DNA of 49,497 nucleotides from Sphaerosporella brunnea (lineage: Eukaryota > Ascomycota > Pezizomycetes > Pezizales > Pyronemataceae): assembly GCA_008704415.1 (NCBI GenBank), contig VXIS01000345.1, forward strand, positions 1-49,497, given 5' to 3'. A program made the translations under genes and the position numbers. Below the pieces are notes generated by a model that made no database searches, was not told the DNA's origin, and saw only the letters and a list, made by a program, of their open reading frames with translations. Within the stretch, counting starts at the first letter, position 1. Every line of letters begins with the position of its first letter. Positions 22,523 through 35,258 of the stretch are shown in pieces.

Positions 22523-25500
22523 TCCACAGCGACACCAGATAAGATCCCAACGGAAGCGCCTTTTCCCCGTAACAACAACTTCTACGGACGAGCAAATGTG
22601 TTCCGTTCCATCGATTCAATATTTTGGCCGCCCAGCCAGGAACCCACCCCCTCGCCTCTTTCGAGAAAAGAGATACACCTCCACGGCGCCCGGGGTCAAG
22701 GAAAATCCGCGATAGCCCTAGAATACGTGTTCCGAAACGATTCCCAGTATTCCTGCATATTCTGGATCAATGCCGCAGACGAGGTGGAAATGAAGAAAAG
22801 CGCCCTTGCGACGGTGAAGCAGATCGTCCAGCATCTTGCAGCAACAGCAGCAACCCCGGACGAGCCGGACTATCAGAAGATTGCGACTTCGCTTCGCGTA
22901 TTCGATACGGTGCAAACGGAGGCGGCGCTGATTGAGGCGGCGGAGGGGACCGCTAATGACATTGTCAAGCTGTGGTTAGAGGAGCATGCGAATGGACGGT
23001 GGTTGCTAATTATTGAGAATTGGGATGATCCGGCGGTGAAGATCGAGGATCTTCTACCGGCGGAGGATGTTGGACATGTGCTCATAACTTCGCATGTGGG
23101 CGATGCTGTGGGTTCGCGCCATGCTATTCAGCTGGAGGACTTGAGCGAAGATGAGAACCTGCAAATTTTGGTCAAAAGCACGGGGAAGGATTCGCTGGAC
23201 GCGTTGGAAGGTGAGTTTTTTTTTTGTCGATATAATTTGCCGCGTGGGAAGAATTTGCTGACATGATGGGGGGTGCAGAGCAAGAGAAGGAACATGCTAG
23301 GTCGGTTGTGCGGCGGCTTGAAGGGCCTCCGCTTTTCCTCGAACTGGCTGGCCGCCGCATCGGTAAAGCTGGAAGTTTCGGCAACTACCCCACCCATCTT
23401 GATGACTGGAAAGCTTCTTTTCACGAGCTGGAGGACGACGCAAAAAAGTTGATGTATTTGCTTGCATCGCTGGCACATGAAGACATACCGGTTGAAATGA
23501 TACGGCGCGGTCAGGAGAAACTCAATTTGTTCCGTAGGCCTCTCTGTTTCGCCAACTGAGCTCCCAGCCATCTAACACTGGCAAAAGGTCGAGATGTGAA
23601 GGAATTGTTTGAAAACATCGCGGCAACAGCACTACTCAAGAAACGCTCCGATGGCGTAAGCTATTCGATGCCTGCAGAGGTGCACGCGTGGCTCCACGAG
23701 CTTCGCGGGCGACCGAACAGCGGAAAAGCGCAAAACCCGCGGCTGGCCACAGAAATGGTGGTTTCGACCATCTCCCCGGAAGGCTCGGAAGATTGGGAAT
23801 ACGAACACCGAATCTTACCTCATATCCATCGTTGTCGCTGCATTTTCCACGAATATTTGGCCTTCGGGGAGAAGGTGTTGGATACGGAGACCAAGAGAAT
23901 TGCATTCGATCTAGCGCGAGTTTACGGGCACTTCGCCGACAGGCCCAGCGTTCGCGAAGCCCTGTACAAGCGAGCTCTGATGGACGTCAGGGATGATTCG
24001 GAGGATCCTCTGGATGTGGAGCTCAAAGAGGCTTTTGGAAAATATCTGCGCTTGCAATCAAGGTTGAAGGAGGCGCGCGCAATGTATCAACAAGCACTGG
24101 ACGCCAAGAAGAAACGTTTCAGCGATGACCATCTACATATACTGGAGACGCTTCACGTCCTGGCCGTTCTAGACAGCGAAGATGGTCAATACGAGAAAGC
24201 CCTGGAAGAGCATCGCCGTGTCTTAAGGATACAAGAGGAGAATGATCACCCCTCAGCTCTCGACACTCTCGAGCGCATGGCGATAGTATACAAAGACCAG
24301 GGTAAATACGAAGAAGCTTTGGGATTGCTTGACCGGGTTCTGGCGGCACGGAAGAAGGATGCGGCTGATGAACCCAACACAGCGATACTCGAGACCATTC
24401 ACCAGATCGGTGTTGTATATTTTTGCCAGGGAAAATATAAGCGCGCTCGAGAGGAGTACGAAAATGTTCTCAAGGGTCAGGAGGAGATCCTGAGCAATAC
24501 CCCCAATCATCCATCGTTGCTGGACACGAAGCATAGCATTGCGGAGGCATATGAATATCAAGGGGAATACGAAAAAGCCAAGGAGGTATACTTCGACGTT
24601 CTAAACGGGTGCGAGGAAGCTTTTGGCTTCGAACACCCTTGGACTCTCATGACGCTCAACGGAATTGCCGATATTTACGAAAGTCTGGGGGAGTACAAAG
24701 AGGCACTCGAGGGATACGAAAAGGTCCACGAAGGATATCAAAAGCTGCGGGTAGCCGGAATCCGAGGCCTATACAATGCGGAAAACGACATCGGCCGGAT
24801 GTTGAACAAGCTGGGACAATATGAACAGGCTCTAGTACATCATCAGAACGCCGGGAAAGCTCAAGCAAAAGAATTGGGAGAGAACCATCCGCTCACGCTA
24901 ACCTCGACATTTGGCGTGGCGACCACCTACGAATATCTCGGCCGATACGAGGAAGCACGACAACTATTCGAGCGAGTATTTGAGGAAGAGAAGCAGACGC
25001 TCAAGTTGGAACATCCTTCGACTCTCACCACCGCATGCAGCCTTGCTAGCGTCTTGCATAAGATGGGCCGCTACGGGGATGCCCTGAAGTTGTATCAGAT
25101 GGCGGTGGATGATCTAGAAAAGATCTATGAGGACGATCAGGATCACCCGACGACTCTCACCGCCGTCTTCGGACTCGCCAACGCCTTGCAGTCGCAAGGG
25201 CATCACGAGGCAGCCTTAAAACACTGCGAGCGTGTGATTGAAGGACGGAAACGAAAGCTTAGCCCCCAGCATCCCATGACGCTCATGGCAACCTACGCCA
25301 AAGCCAGTGTCTTAGGGGATAAAGGAAACTTTGAGGAGGCGGCTTCTTTGTATGAGAACATAGCGCAGGAATTGAAAGCTACTTTTGGCGCAGAGCACCC
25401 ATCGACACTCACGGTGTTGCATGCAATCGGGGTCATCTACACAGCCAAAGGCGAATATGATCTAGCGCTTCACTACCTCCGTACCGCACGAGCAGGATGC

Positions 25501-25947
25501 GAGAAAGCGCTCGGAGAGGAACACCCCTTGACGTTACAGGTGTATTGCAGTATTGCCTCTGTCTACAACAAGCACAAACGGAAATACCCCTACGAAGCGT
25601 TACGGCTGTATGACACAGTACTGGATAAGCTACCTATAGCACAAGTGGGCGAAAGCAATCCCATTCTTCTGGTAGCCATGCAGGGAAAGGCCGATGTGTT
25701 GCGCAAGAGAAAGCCAATCGAAGCGGAAGAGTTGTACCAGAAAGTCAAAGTCGCAAGGGAGAAACAGGGCGAGCTCCACCCGAAGATACGGTTATTGGAC
25801 GAGGAGAAGTTGAAGAAAGTTCGACACCGAATCAAATTTGGGGCATTTAGCGGCGCGATAACTCGCTTTAGCAGGATACTGAAGCGCTCTAGCAGCACCA
25901 GGGCTAGTCTCGGACGTTTGTCTGAATATGTAAAGGGAGAGAAATAG
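22523..25947 (+). CDS. NLR-type STAND protein: NB-ARC plus tetratricopeptide repeats (5' exon missing)
   Basis: Three exons are supported: 22523(or later)-23210, 23279-23533 and 23588-25947. Introns 23211-23278 (GTGAGT, branch CTGAC) and 23534-23587 (GTAGGC, branch CTAAC) restore one frame, giving about 1100 residues without a stop. Visible motifs: NNNFYGRANVF entry motif, P-loop GARGQGKS (~55-62), Walker B-like LLIIENWDD, VLITS sensor, and GPPLFLELAG in the GLPLAL position. Residues ~440-1060 form about twelve TPRs of 42-45 residues of the kinesin-light-chain/TPR_10-12 type (HPxTL...A..Y...G.Y.EA). The first frame has no ATG before the NB-ARC motifs (in-frame stop at 22520), so an upstream exon with the effector/N-terminal domain must exist or is lost. 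Such proteins act as oligomerising non-self or heterokaryon-incompatibility sensors. Confidence 0.85.
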
Positions 25948-26362
25948 TCTAGATACTCATAGTGAGCGTCAAAAAATGTGTTTTGTGGTCACTGTGGCGC
26001 AGGACGCAGATGATCATAGCTAATCACTCCAATGGCTAGTCCAGAATCAACAGCCCACTAAATAATCCGCTTTTCTGGCCGGGAGAATAAACATTAAGCA
26101 CACGATGTGGTGAAAATTAGAGATTTCGGGGTTTCGATCATGGTGTGTTACGCAATGCCACTAGGGTAGATAAATATTATTTACAAAGATACATTTTGAT
26201 ACATTTCTGAAGTCGATACAGAGCTTGAGGCAAAACCACACTGAAAAAAAAAGGTTGTGCTGAGTCCGAGTGACGGCTCACGAATCGCACTTTTTCCCCG
26301 CTTCTTTTTGACTTGTCAACGTCCGAGCTCCCGCCGCAGCCACTGTCGCGGCCGCTCCCTCC
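25948..26362. other. 3' flank of the NLR-type gene, repeat-bearing
   Basis: Contains AGCTAATCACTC (26019), a weak match to the short repeat in the palindrome arms. The stretch 26121-26156 is similar to 38001-38036 and differs from it by transitions. No gene seen. Confidence 0.4.
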
Positions 26363-26520
26363 CTAAATTGAACCCAATTCCATCTCCACAAACTTGTCTT
26401 CCAGTTCCATCAGCTCCTCTTCCCAGCTGCGTGGGTAGCGGAAGGGGCGTTCCAGAATGCATAGGTTTACATGGATGTAGGATAGCTTGCTGTAAGGCGC
26501 TTCCTCTTTTTACAATGAAT
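26363..26520 (-). pseudogene. C-terminal fragment of an unrecognised protein
   Basis: The minus strand reads YSKLSYIHVNLCILERPF, then RYPRSWEEELMELEDKFVEM, ending at TAG 26363-26365. Composition and the acidic amphipathic tail look like a real C-terminus. The frame is not continuous upstream of about 26520, and no family is recognised. Either a broken gene or a last exon whose upstream exons I could not join. Confidence 0.35.
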
Positions 26521-26939
26521 GATAGTGGAAAATGAACGCAGAGATGGAAAGTGTGTGAAGTATCCTGACCGCTGTGCGAAGGGTCTTATTTCTTCCCAAA
26601 TATTAAGAGCGTTCCTACCTGGCTGCGATATTTGGCATCCTGGCTACGAGCTTGCGCAGTGGCTGGATGCCGAGCTTCTTGATGTTGAGGCCGCCGCCGG
26701 CGCATCAAACAAAGTTTTATACCCCTCTCAAGCGCTGTAATCTAGAGGGTAAGATTACCTAAACTTATATTGCGTACCAGAAAGCTACCTAATCGAACCG
26801 TCTTTATTGACCCCTATGCCACAATATGAAAGAGTGGATTTCCCCTATCTGCATAAAGAACCATCGCTTTCATTCCATCCTATCTGACAGGAGCGACCAT
26901 AGTCTCTGCTGAGGCCTTCACAGGCGACACCATAACTGT
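26521..26939. other. Non-coding
   Basis: A short plus-strand frame (26519-26740) with a protein-like stretch (GCDIWHPGYELAQWLDAELL) is present, without a family match or splice support. Otherwise nothing seen. Confidence 0.3.
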
Positions 26940-27150
26940 GTGTATGTAATCATGTTTATTGTCCGCAAGAAACCAACCTAAACAGAGTATGACAGACCCT
27001 TCCCCTTGCATGTCCTGTCCGCCGTCTTATTGGAATCACCTCATGCGTCAACCGAATACCAAAGGAATGAACAAAGGAAAAGGTAAATTGAGAAACAACA
27101 AAAGAAAGAAACAGGCCCAAAACAAGAAAAACAGCAATGGCCACCGGGAC
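26940..27150 (-). mobile_element. LINE 3'-end remnant
   Basis: On the minus strand the order GGGCCTGTTTCTTTCTTTTG, TTGACGCATGAGGTGATT, ATGACAGACCC-type sequence, GGACAATAAACATGATTACA matches the copies at 11015-11155, 41224-41345 and 44375-44450. The shared GACGCATGAG is especially close to 41224-41345. Confidence 0.5.
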
Positions 27151-29098
27151 CAGGTCACTCCTCCTCTTCCTCCTCCTCCTCCTCCTCCACAACTTGATCA
27201 ACCTTGGTGTCGGAAACGACACCATAACCTGAACTGGTTTCGGAACGTGACTCGAATCCCTTGGTGTTGGTGTCCGCCATACAGCAATGGAAAACTAGGG
27301 TTCTGGCCGCTGATGGAGGGTAGGGGTGGGGGGCGGCCAGGTCTGGTAGTATCGGGGGGCCAGGGCAGGCGCTCGGAGGACCATCCCAAGTGCCTGCATG
27401 CGTTCAAAGATTGCAAGAACCACACAGGCACTCGCGAAGAGTGATGGTCCCCGTGAGTGCCTGTTTAGATACAGATCCAATGACTGAACTGGTGTCGAGC
27501 GGTGAATCGCATAGCGCGGTGTCCGGCGGCCAGCAATGGAAATCGCCGCTGGTGGACCTGGCTTCGGGCGGGGGGGGGGGTGTGGCACTAGCACCACAAA
27601 GCCTATTTGCGTGGTCGTTCCGGGGTCCCGATCGTGCGATGGTACGCTGGATACCAGCAGTGGTCGACGCTATAGTTGGCCGGGCGAGGGCTAAGTTTCG
27701 CCTGATAGGTCTGTGGGGAGCCCCGCTAAGAGGGTCCCAGTTGGATAGGACCCGTGCTGGTTTCCTGGGTGTCGCGGCCGGAGTTGTAGAGGGCTGCGAG
27801 TGATACACCACTGGTCACAATGGACAAACCTTACCAGCAGCTCGACCTGAACGCGATAAGAAACCCTGTCCAGAGTACGATGCTGTTGTCGATCGCACTC
27901 TGGGTTTGGCGCACCACTGAGAAGGCAGCGTTTCGCTGGGTATTGAGATGGAAGGCGACGAGACCAAGATGTAAAATAAGGGTAGAGGGGGAGGGGGGCC
28001 AAGAGAGTGTGGTGGTTGATAAGTGTTGTAGGGTGGGTACAAGGGGATGACATTGAAGTCAGAGCTGAGCGCGACAAGGCGACGAGGTCGGAAAAGGGAG
28101 AAATAGAGATCCAAAAAACGAGGAGATGAGAAGGATAAAGTTACCGCGACCATGATTCGAAAAGGAAAACAAAACAAGCGGCAAAGGGAGCCGTGCGAAG
28201 CCTAAGGGAGGATTTTAATATACGAAGAGGCAGGAGAAGAAGGGAATTCAATCTAGCTCTAGTTTACCATCGCCTGGTCCGTGGAACATACCCTCTGCAT
28301 ATACCCTAAGAAATTGGGGGCTACTTGCATTGCACGCAGCCAACTTCGCTGTATTATGCCTGCTAAACTCGAGCGATCACGAACTACGGATGATATATCT
28401 TCCCAGCCCCGCAAATCTGTACCTTGTGAAAGCGAAATATTTCGTGTCCTGCGAGCTTTTATAAAACCCCAAAAGTGCGAACGCATGCCCTCCGGGCACC
28501 GTGTTTCGAGATATCGGCAAGAAAGAAGCGTCTTATTCCCCCTTTGTTATCTCCCTCGACACCAACACATAGGTAGATGCAGGATAAGGGAACGAAAAGG
28601 AAAACAACCACGCTCAATCCATTCAAGAGCGCAACAGTGAGCCAGATACTGCTCTACCAGCAAGGAGCGTTTTCTGGTAACCTACTATTCGTGATTGCGA
28701 ACATCAGGGCGGCCGCTTTCAGTCACAACCTTCGAGATGGTACAACCTTCGAGCCGGTCTTGGTAAAGGGGCGCACATGGTGACCAGTGTTTCTAATAGC
28801 CAGCCCAAAATGGCCGGGGGCTACGTGTGTATCTGCGAGGGATACACCGCGCATTTGGTGGATTGAAAGAACATCGGACACCGCCCGTCACAATGGACAA
28901 AGGGCCGCTCTACCTCTACGGAGCAAAGTAATTTATGGTCTGAACATCAATTGAAACTGTTCAATTTGTATTGAGGAGAAACCGGCCAGCGAAGTCAAGG
29001 TCTGCAACCCCAAACAGCCCGCCCGTCTTTTTCGGCAACAACCAGCCCAATTACAACCCGAAGGGATGACTAGCTACTAATAACACTGATGGTGACGA
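27151..29098. other. Probable LINE-derived and non-coding sequence
   Basis: Minus-strand frames between 27160 and 28080 lie upstream of the LINE 3' end. They contain RYYQ-like and acidic-tail (VVEEEEEE) stretches that could be its degraded coding end, but no reverse transcriptase motif is visible. A (CTC)n-type microsatellite is at 27160-27190. An hAT-like terminus (CAGTGTTTCTAATAGCCAGC) starts at 28785 without a detectable partner. No supported gene. Confidence 0.35.
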
Positions 29099-30825
29099 TC
29101 AATGTGTCCCGCTTCGGTGTTCGATATTGTCTTTCCCCTTTGAGATCGCCGCTTGAGGCCGCGTGATGAAAAAAGAAGGTATGAAGAGGTCCTTTGGTTG
29201 AGACCTGTCAGACAGACTCTGAGCGGCATAGCCAATGTGCTTACTACTCTCCAGCGCGCTGGACGGCCTATCTTGAGATGGCTCTCTGCTGAAGCGCCTC
29301 TGCTGCAAAGAAAACCGGAACTGCCTCATGCCCTCACGGACCTTGTCATTGCCCTTCCGCGCCGCAACCAGTACAGATGAAGTCCCCTTGGACCAGGGCG
29401 TGGTATGGCTTTCTTCGACGGCGTGAAATGCTGACTGGGGTGATGGTGTGTTTCCGTAACGGTAGGTTGTTGGGGTGACATCATAGGCGGTAGGCTCCTT
29501 GTCAACAGCATCGGCGGTATTCCCCTCCACGTATGCCCCGGACTCTGAATAATTGCCATCGCAAAAACCGTCGAACTTAGTTTTTGCAACGTGAGCAAAA
29601 CCTTGATCGGATCCCTCCATGCAATCGTCTTCAAACCGGTGGTGCTTTAGAATACTCGCGGCCTCCGCATCATAGTCCTCTCTGTAATTGTCCGAATCGG
29701 CATCGCTCCCATTGTATGGAGTCTCCGAGCAATAGCCTCCAGCAGTGGTACCAGAGCTTCCGCATTCCTCGGTGGCATGTTCCTCACTCCAAATCCTCCT
29801 CACGAAGCTGAGAGCACCGGCAGTATCACCATCCTCGAGGTAACAGTCGGAATCCAGGTCGCTAGCCGTGTAATCAGAGCCGGCCTGATCATATTCGCCC
29901 GAACCAGTGCTGGCCGTGTCGCATCTCTCCGATCCGTAGTCTGAAATCTCGCTCTCCTTATCCCATTCATGGAGAGTGGAGAACTGTGAAAAACGAACTG
30001 CTTTGGAGTTTTGCTGAGGAGAAATCATGTGTGGTTCTGGGCTAGACGCTTTCACTTTCAGGCATGACTTTGATGGCTGTCTTATCAGCTGCTGGATACC
30101 GGGTCTCCAATGATCATCGCTGGAAATAGCGGCGTTTCGATGATGAGTGACCTCGCTGTCAACCGCTGGCTGCGTGAAGGGTGGAAAAGAGGCGTTGTCA
30201 TCGATGAGCCGCTGACTGGGTGTCTGGGTCGTTGACAGCGTGTCCCTGTCCGTTGATCCGGCAGTGTCGTTGTCCTTGAGGATGAACGGTTCATCAGCAG
30301 CAGTTGTGTGACAACTCTGTGAATCTCCATCCTTCCAGTCAATAGCGACCGGAGACGTCACACGCATCTCACTGCCTTTCTTCGCCTCCTCCTCCTCGAA
30401 TCTCTCCCTTGCAAAAAGCCGCGCATGAAACCGCTCCACCCCGCGGGCGAAAGGCCCAGGCTCATACAAGTCGAATCGCAGCCTCCAAGGTGGTTCAGGG
30501 CTCCTTGGGCGAGCAGGGTCTGGATACTGTTATCGCCTTAGTATAGCCGATTCCCTTCGAACAAAAAACACGATCCGAGTCTTACCTTGATCCTGGGCGG
30601 AGAAGGTGGCTTCAAGTCCTTAACGTCCTTTTGGTCTTCCGCAGCGTCGTAATAGATCGATAGTTCACTGATGTTCCTGGTGTGGCCACGGGGCGCACTG
30701 AAGAAGGGAATTACCGCGGATGGTGGTTTGTCGTTTGCAGGCTCCTCCTGCGCGTCGAAGTACACGGAGATTTCGCTGGCGTTGCGGACGTGGCCGCGCA
30801 TCTTTGATATGACCAGCTTTGGCAT
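29099..30825 (-). CDS. 555-aa acidic, serine-rich protein of unknown function
   Basis: Exon 1 is 30825-30586 (80 codons), the intron 30585-30527 (59 bp, GTAAGA, branch TACTAAG, CAG) and exon 2 30526-29099. A further 51-bp intron lies in the 5' leader (30886-30836, GTAAGT...CACAG, branch CTAAT). Residues ~10-25 and ~47-62 repeat the motif RGHxRNxSExSxYxDA. A proline-rich junction (PPSPPRIK) follows, then a disordered, acidic centre rich in D/E/S/T/G (about residues 200-420) and a basic tail with RFSLQQRRFSRE. No signal peptide or membrane segment. The duplicated N-terminal motif may be a short docking or phosphorylation module; function not recognised. Confidence 0.7.
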
Positions 30826-32370
30826 AGTTTCTAACCTGTGAGGATTAGTAATTTTCCCGGCGTAATGTTGGCAGCTCGAAACTTACTCTATCGATTGAAT
30901 TGGGTTGCCTTGGGAGCTGTGCTGGTGGGGGGTTGAAAACAAAGAGAAGATTCCGCTTATGTGGAGGGTGTATGGTGCCACATGCACAGATGTGAAGAGC
31001 GGTGTTGAACGGATTTTGAGGGTTCAAGTGTAATGCCCAGAAGCCAATGAGCTGGGCGATAGGTCACTGCGCATGCCCTAGTAGCAGGTTCATGGGGTTC
31101 ACAACCTTGAACTCATCATTTATTCTTTTGTGGTAGAGTTCTCGGCATCCAACTGACGAACAGATCCAGACTGGCAGCAAAACTGCACGAAGTTTTGTTT
31201 AGGCAATGAAAATCGCTTACTCTACAAGGCCATAGCCGACAGGCTGCATGCCGATGGATCAATAAATAAATAAATAAATAAAGCCACCACAATCTCCTTG
31301 ATGGCAAGGCCTTCACCTGGCAATATCCGCCAACCGCCAAAGCTACTGAAAACGCAACCGCTTCTACCCTGACCTATTATACTGCGTTAGAGGTTGCAAA
31401 TGCCCGAAGATAATCGGATGCGATTGGATTACACCATCCCGGAAAAGGCTGGTTGCGGGGGAATGAATGAACCGTGTTCTATTGTTTCTTGGACTATCTC
31501 GGCTGCGGTATGGTGTGGTGAGGTGCGAGCGTAGATGCATGGGATGGAGGAAGCGCAGAATCGATGGTGAATGCCATGAAGTGGCCCTTTTCGCTGTCAG
31601 CTGGAGCTAGGGTCCGGGGCTGCGGTTTTCTAGCAGAGCTGACATCGTGGTGTATTCCTCCTACCCTCCTGGGAACCGACGTCCTTGATAACCAATTTTG
31701 GCCCCATAGCCTGAAACCCACCTGTGAAGTGGCATGATAACTCCTGAAAGCATCACTCATATGGGTCCACCCACAGGAGAACCTCTCCCCGCTGATATGC
31801 CACCCCCATCGCCGCGACTGGTACGTGCAGCCATTATCTGCCTTCAGTTGTTTTCAACCACGCCTGTGTTGACCGTATCATGGTCATGGTATAAGTAACT
31901 CTGTGTCCAGAGCGGATAGAGATGCATTCAAGGGAGAAGAGGACGTAGTGCGGGTGTATGAATCAACGGGAAGGGATACAAGGTTTGAAATTTTCAGGGC
32001 ATCTGTAATTCGGGGTGTAGACCATGGTGGTGTTGTTTTGCTATGCACGCCAGCATTCGCTTTTGCGTTCACAAATGCAGGTCCACATTGCAGTGCATGT
32101 ATTGTTGCGGTAGGGGCGCGAAAAACACTTGATTACGATACCAGAGAGCGGCGAGTTCCAACTATTCGCAACAAGTGTGTTTATGCTAGAAAGGCATCCC
32201 GCAATCGCAATACAAATGAAAGAAACGAAAAAAAAAAAATGCTTCCCACACCCCACCATTCTCAGCCAACCGCAAGCATAGCAACAGCTACCAAGAAAAA
32301 AGTGCCGTGTGGGCCTGGAAGTCAGCTCTCGCTCAAGCACCCCTGATAGAAAACAAATTCAAACTTACAA
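30826..32370. other. Intergenic
   Basis: Includes the 5' leader and leader intron of the minus-strand 555-aa gene. An (AATA)n microsatellite is at 31260-31283. A minus frame at 31494-31760 (88 codons, starting MSDAFRSYHATSQVGF) could be a small gene but has no support beyond its length. Confidence 0.35.
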
Positions 32371-34380
32371 TTACAAACCCCCGCAGTAGGAGCAATCAAC
32401 GCAATAGCACGGCATACCACCCCCATGAGTAGCATCTGTGTTGCTGCAGCTCGGCTCGGGATCGGCTTGCGTCGAGACTTTCTCCGCCGCGGCTGAAGCG
32501 GTAGGCTGGAACAAGGAAATACCTGAGGTCGGCGTAAGCTTTAGCCAATCCTTGGGCCCGCGGACACGGTTGGAACGTGGCTGATGGCTCCCGTTCTCAG
32601 CTGGTGCACTAGGAGGAGTAGTGAGAGATGTTGCCTTCGGTGATACTTTCTGACTCGTGGATGCAGTCGCAAACATTGGACGAGGGATTGACAGGGTGAA
32701 CCGCTTGACAGGAATCTCCAGAATCGGAATGTCGACAGTGGCATGAAGAACACGCAGCTCTCCCACATGCATTCGTCCGGGAGTCGGGGTCTCATCACCC
32801 GCATCATCACCCGCATCTCCCGGCACCGTAGGTACCACTTCCTCCACACCACCAGCGGCATTGACCCACCCGCCCTATCGGGGGATTCTCGACGCGCTAC
32901 AAGGTGTGCAAACAAACGGCAGCTCGGAATCCAAGGGAGTCGAAATCTCGACACGCGCTCGGTGTTCATCGATTTTGACCCTGCTGTTTGGAGACGCCGG
33001 AACCGGAATTCGCGAGGGTGGTGGCGGCAGGCCCGTCACTTTGCCTAGGCATAGTAGCTTTACTATCGCGCGTGCGTGCTGCGGTGCGAGACCGTAGATT
33101 CGGAGAGGCGTTTCGCGGATGGGACGCATGATGGGCAGGGGCGTGGAGGGTGTAGCTGGTGGAGGTATTCCGCGCTGCTTGATTGGTGTAGCTGGTGGTC
33201 GACGCGGCTTCGATCGGCGTGTTGGGGTGCGCGGCCCCTCGGAACATACTGACTCCCAGTCACTGTCGGCTTTGGAGTCGTCGACATCTTTGCTGTCTTC
33301 GGGCGGTTCATCAACACATTGGACGACAGTGTCCACTTCGTCTTCGTCTGATTGCTGGGCCGAGGATTTTGCTTCACCATCATCCGAAGCTAGGTTGTCC
33401 GGACCGTCATCTAAAGCAGCTGCGACGTCGTCGCTGGTGCTGATTGTGTTTAGCGTGCTGTGTGCTGGAGTTCTGATGCGTAAAGCGCGAAACAGCTCTT
33501 CCAGGTCGATGATCTCCATGGCCTCAGCATCCCCGACGTCGTCGTCAACAGTGTGCTCCTCGTCTGCTGCTTCCTCCAGACAATCGGGCAGGGTGGTGGT
33601 CTCAAGCTGACTGGTCTCAACCATAGGTGCAATGGCCTGGGTCTCCATATCGCAGTCGGCGTCGGCGGTAGCTTTTCCCGCCTGCGGTCCAGCGCTTTCA
33701 GTAAGGCGCTCCTCAGTGTCAATCTTCAATTCCTTCTCCCGGCAATTGAGGATGACTACACTCTGTAGCTGCTGGTGGTTATCACCTCCTATCAAAGGAG
33801 TATCCTGGGAGGTAGGGTTTAGAACGTCACTCTCATCAGCGAGTTGATGCGCTGGCTGAGCATCCGGCATCTGCTGCACTTCCTCTTGTTCGCGGGGAAT
33901 CCGGGCCTCCATATTATCATGGTCTGCAACCACCTTTATTGCAGTCTCAGCTCCTTCAGCAGGCCACACCTCAGTGTCCATCCGCGGTCTCTCCGCTCGT
34001 CCATCAGGGGCAATTTCACTCTGTAACTGCCGGTGATTATCAGCTTCTGTCCCAGGAATGACCTCCCTATGACTCTCATCAGCGAGTTGGGAATCCGGCA
34101 TCTGCTGAGCAACACCAAAATCCCCCTCTTCTTCACGGGAAACCAGGGCATCAATAGTACTTACCACACCCACGGTTAGAGGACCATCTTGCTGGCCAGT
34201 CCTTTCCCGACCTTCGGCTTGGAGCCTGTGAAGAGTAGCACGTCCGCGCCAGGGAACCTCGCCTTCCCGTTCCCGTCGCTGCGCCATCCGCAGTAAGTAC
34301 GCAATGATGGGTGGATGGTTCAATTGCTCGCGGAAACGGCGGGCGCCGCGCGCGATCGCGGTTTCGGGGATGTCTGCCAT
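32371..34380 (-). CDS. 648-aa acidic protein with internal duplication
   Basis: The first exon runs from ATG 34380 to 32901. A 63-bp intron (32900-32838, GTAGCG...GGAAG) joins it in frame to 32837-32371, giving 648 residues; without splicing the frame ends at 32875 (501 residues). Residues ~90-160 and ~165-250 form two diverged copies of one unit sharing QQMPD(S/A)Q, LADES, DNHxQLQS and a DTE/AD.D.ME spacing. The centre is acidic; a basic proline-rich part follows (RSKPRRPPATPIKQRG), then a hydrophobic stretch (RAIVKLLCLGKVTGL). The C-terminus is cysteine-rich (MPCYCVDCSYCGG). No known domain. The intron lacks a strong branch site, so the splice is the least certain part. Confidence 0.65.
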
Positions 34381-35258
34381 TGGGTTGTCGATGGGAGATG
34401 GAGTATGTGGATAGAAAAAGAGAGAGGAGAGGAGAAAGTGGAAGAGCGGGGGATTTATACTACATTTGTACCCGGGTATAACTGGGGGCAGAGGATTTGC
34501 ACCCGGGTGCAGTTTGCGGGAGCGGTTTGCACCATGATCCTTCGCAGAAGGCAGACCAAGGGTCTAGAGGCGCCGCATTGCTGTTCTTTAGATCTAGCTG
34601 CCGGAAAATCCCTCCAAAGAGAATCAGAAAATGCTTCTCCATTTGAAAAGGAACAGCCTCTTCTAGATCACCTTCGCCCGTGCGAATCCCGACGCTTGCA
34701 TTGAAACGACTCCATAAGCACTTTCATTTTGTGATAAGAATATGCGTATAAATGTTGCAGAACCCAGCCGTTCTGCCACAAGGGACGGAAGCGGAATACC
34801 CCGGGACATATAACAAACGGACGGGATACCTATGTCGCGTACAGAGAAAGGCAAATCTCTATTCTCGTCGACCCGTGGGGCGCTGTGCCACCGTTTACAA
34901 ATGTACGTACCGTATAATTCCAGACACAAGGCGGCCGCCCGATCCCAATGTCAGCGTTGTCAAAGGTGAAGGGTTAGGTTAGGGCTAGTTATTTCCCATC
35001 GGAACGCCTTACCTTCCCGCCCGCCCAATGTCTGGATTTCTACAGTATTTAGTTTCAGTCTTATCTATTTGTCCCATTCATGGCATATGGTTGAAGCTAC
35101 ACATAATGAAAATAAAAAAGCCCGAGATCAAAAGGGGTGGTCAAATTACAGGCGCGTTCGTTGTATCCGCTTCTCCTGGACGCGAGGCCGTCATCAGGTA
35201 TTCCAAACAAGCTCCAGGATCCCTCACGGACATCGCAACTTCTCCTTCCGGTGTTACT
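34381..35258. other. Intergenic
   Basis: Contains repeated CCCGGGT boxes near 34471 and 34501 in the upstream region of the 648-aa gene, and an isolated GGGTTAGGTTAGGG at 34972-34985. No supported gene. Confidence 0.35.

Noticed and set aside
34972..34985. Telomere-like GGGTTAGGTTAGGG
   Set aside because: Fewer than three TTAGGG units, internal and isolated; not enough for a telomere or a fused end. No telomeric repeat is at the palindrome axis either.
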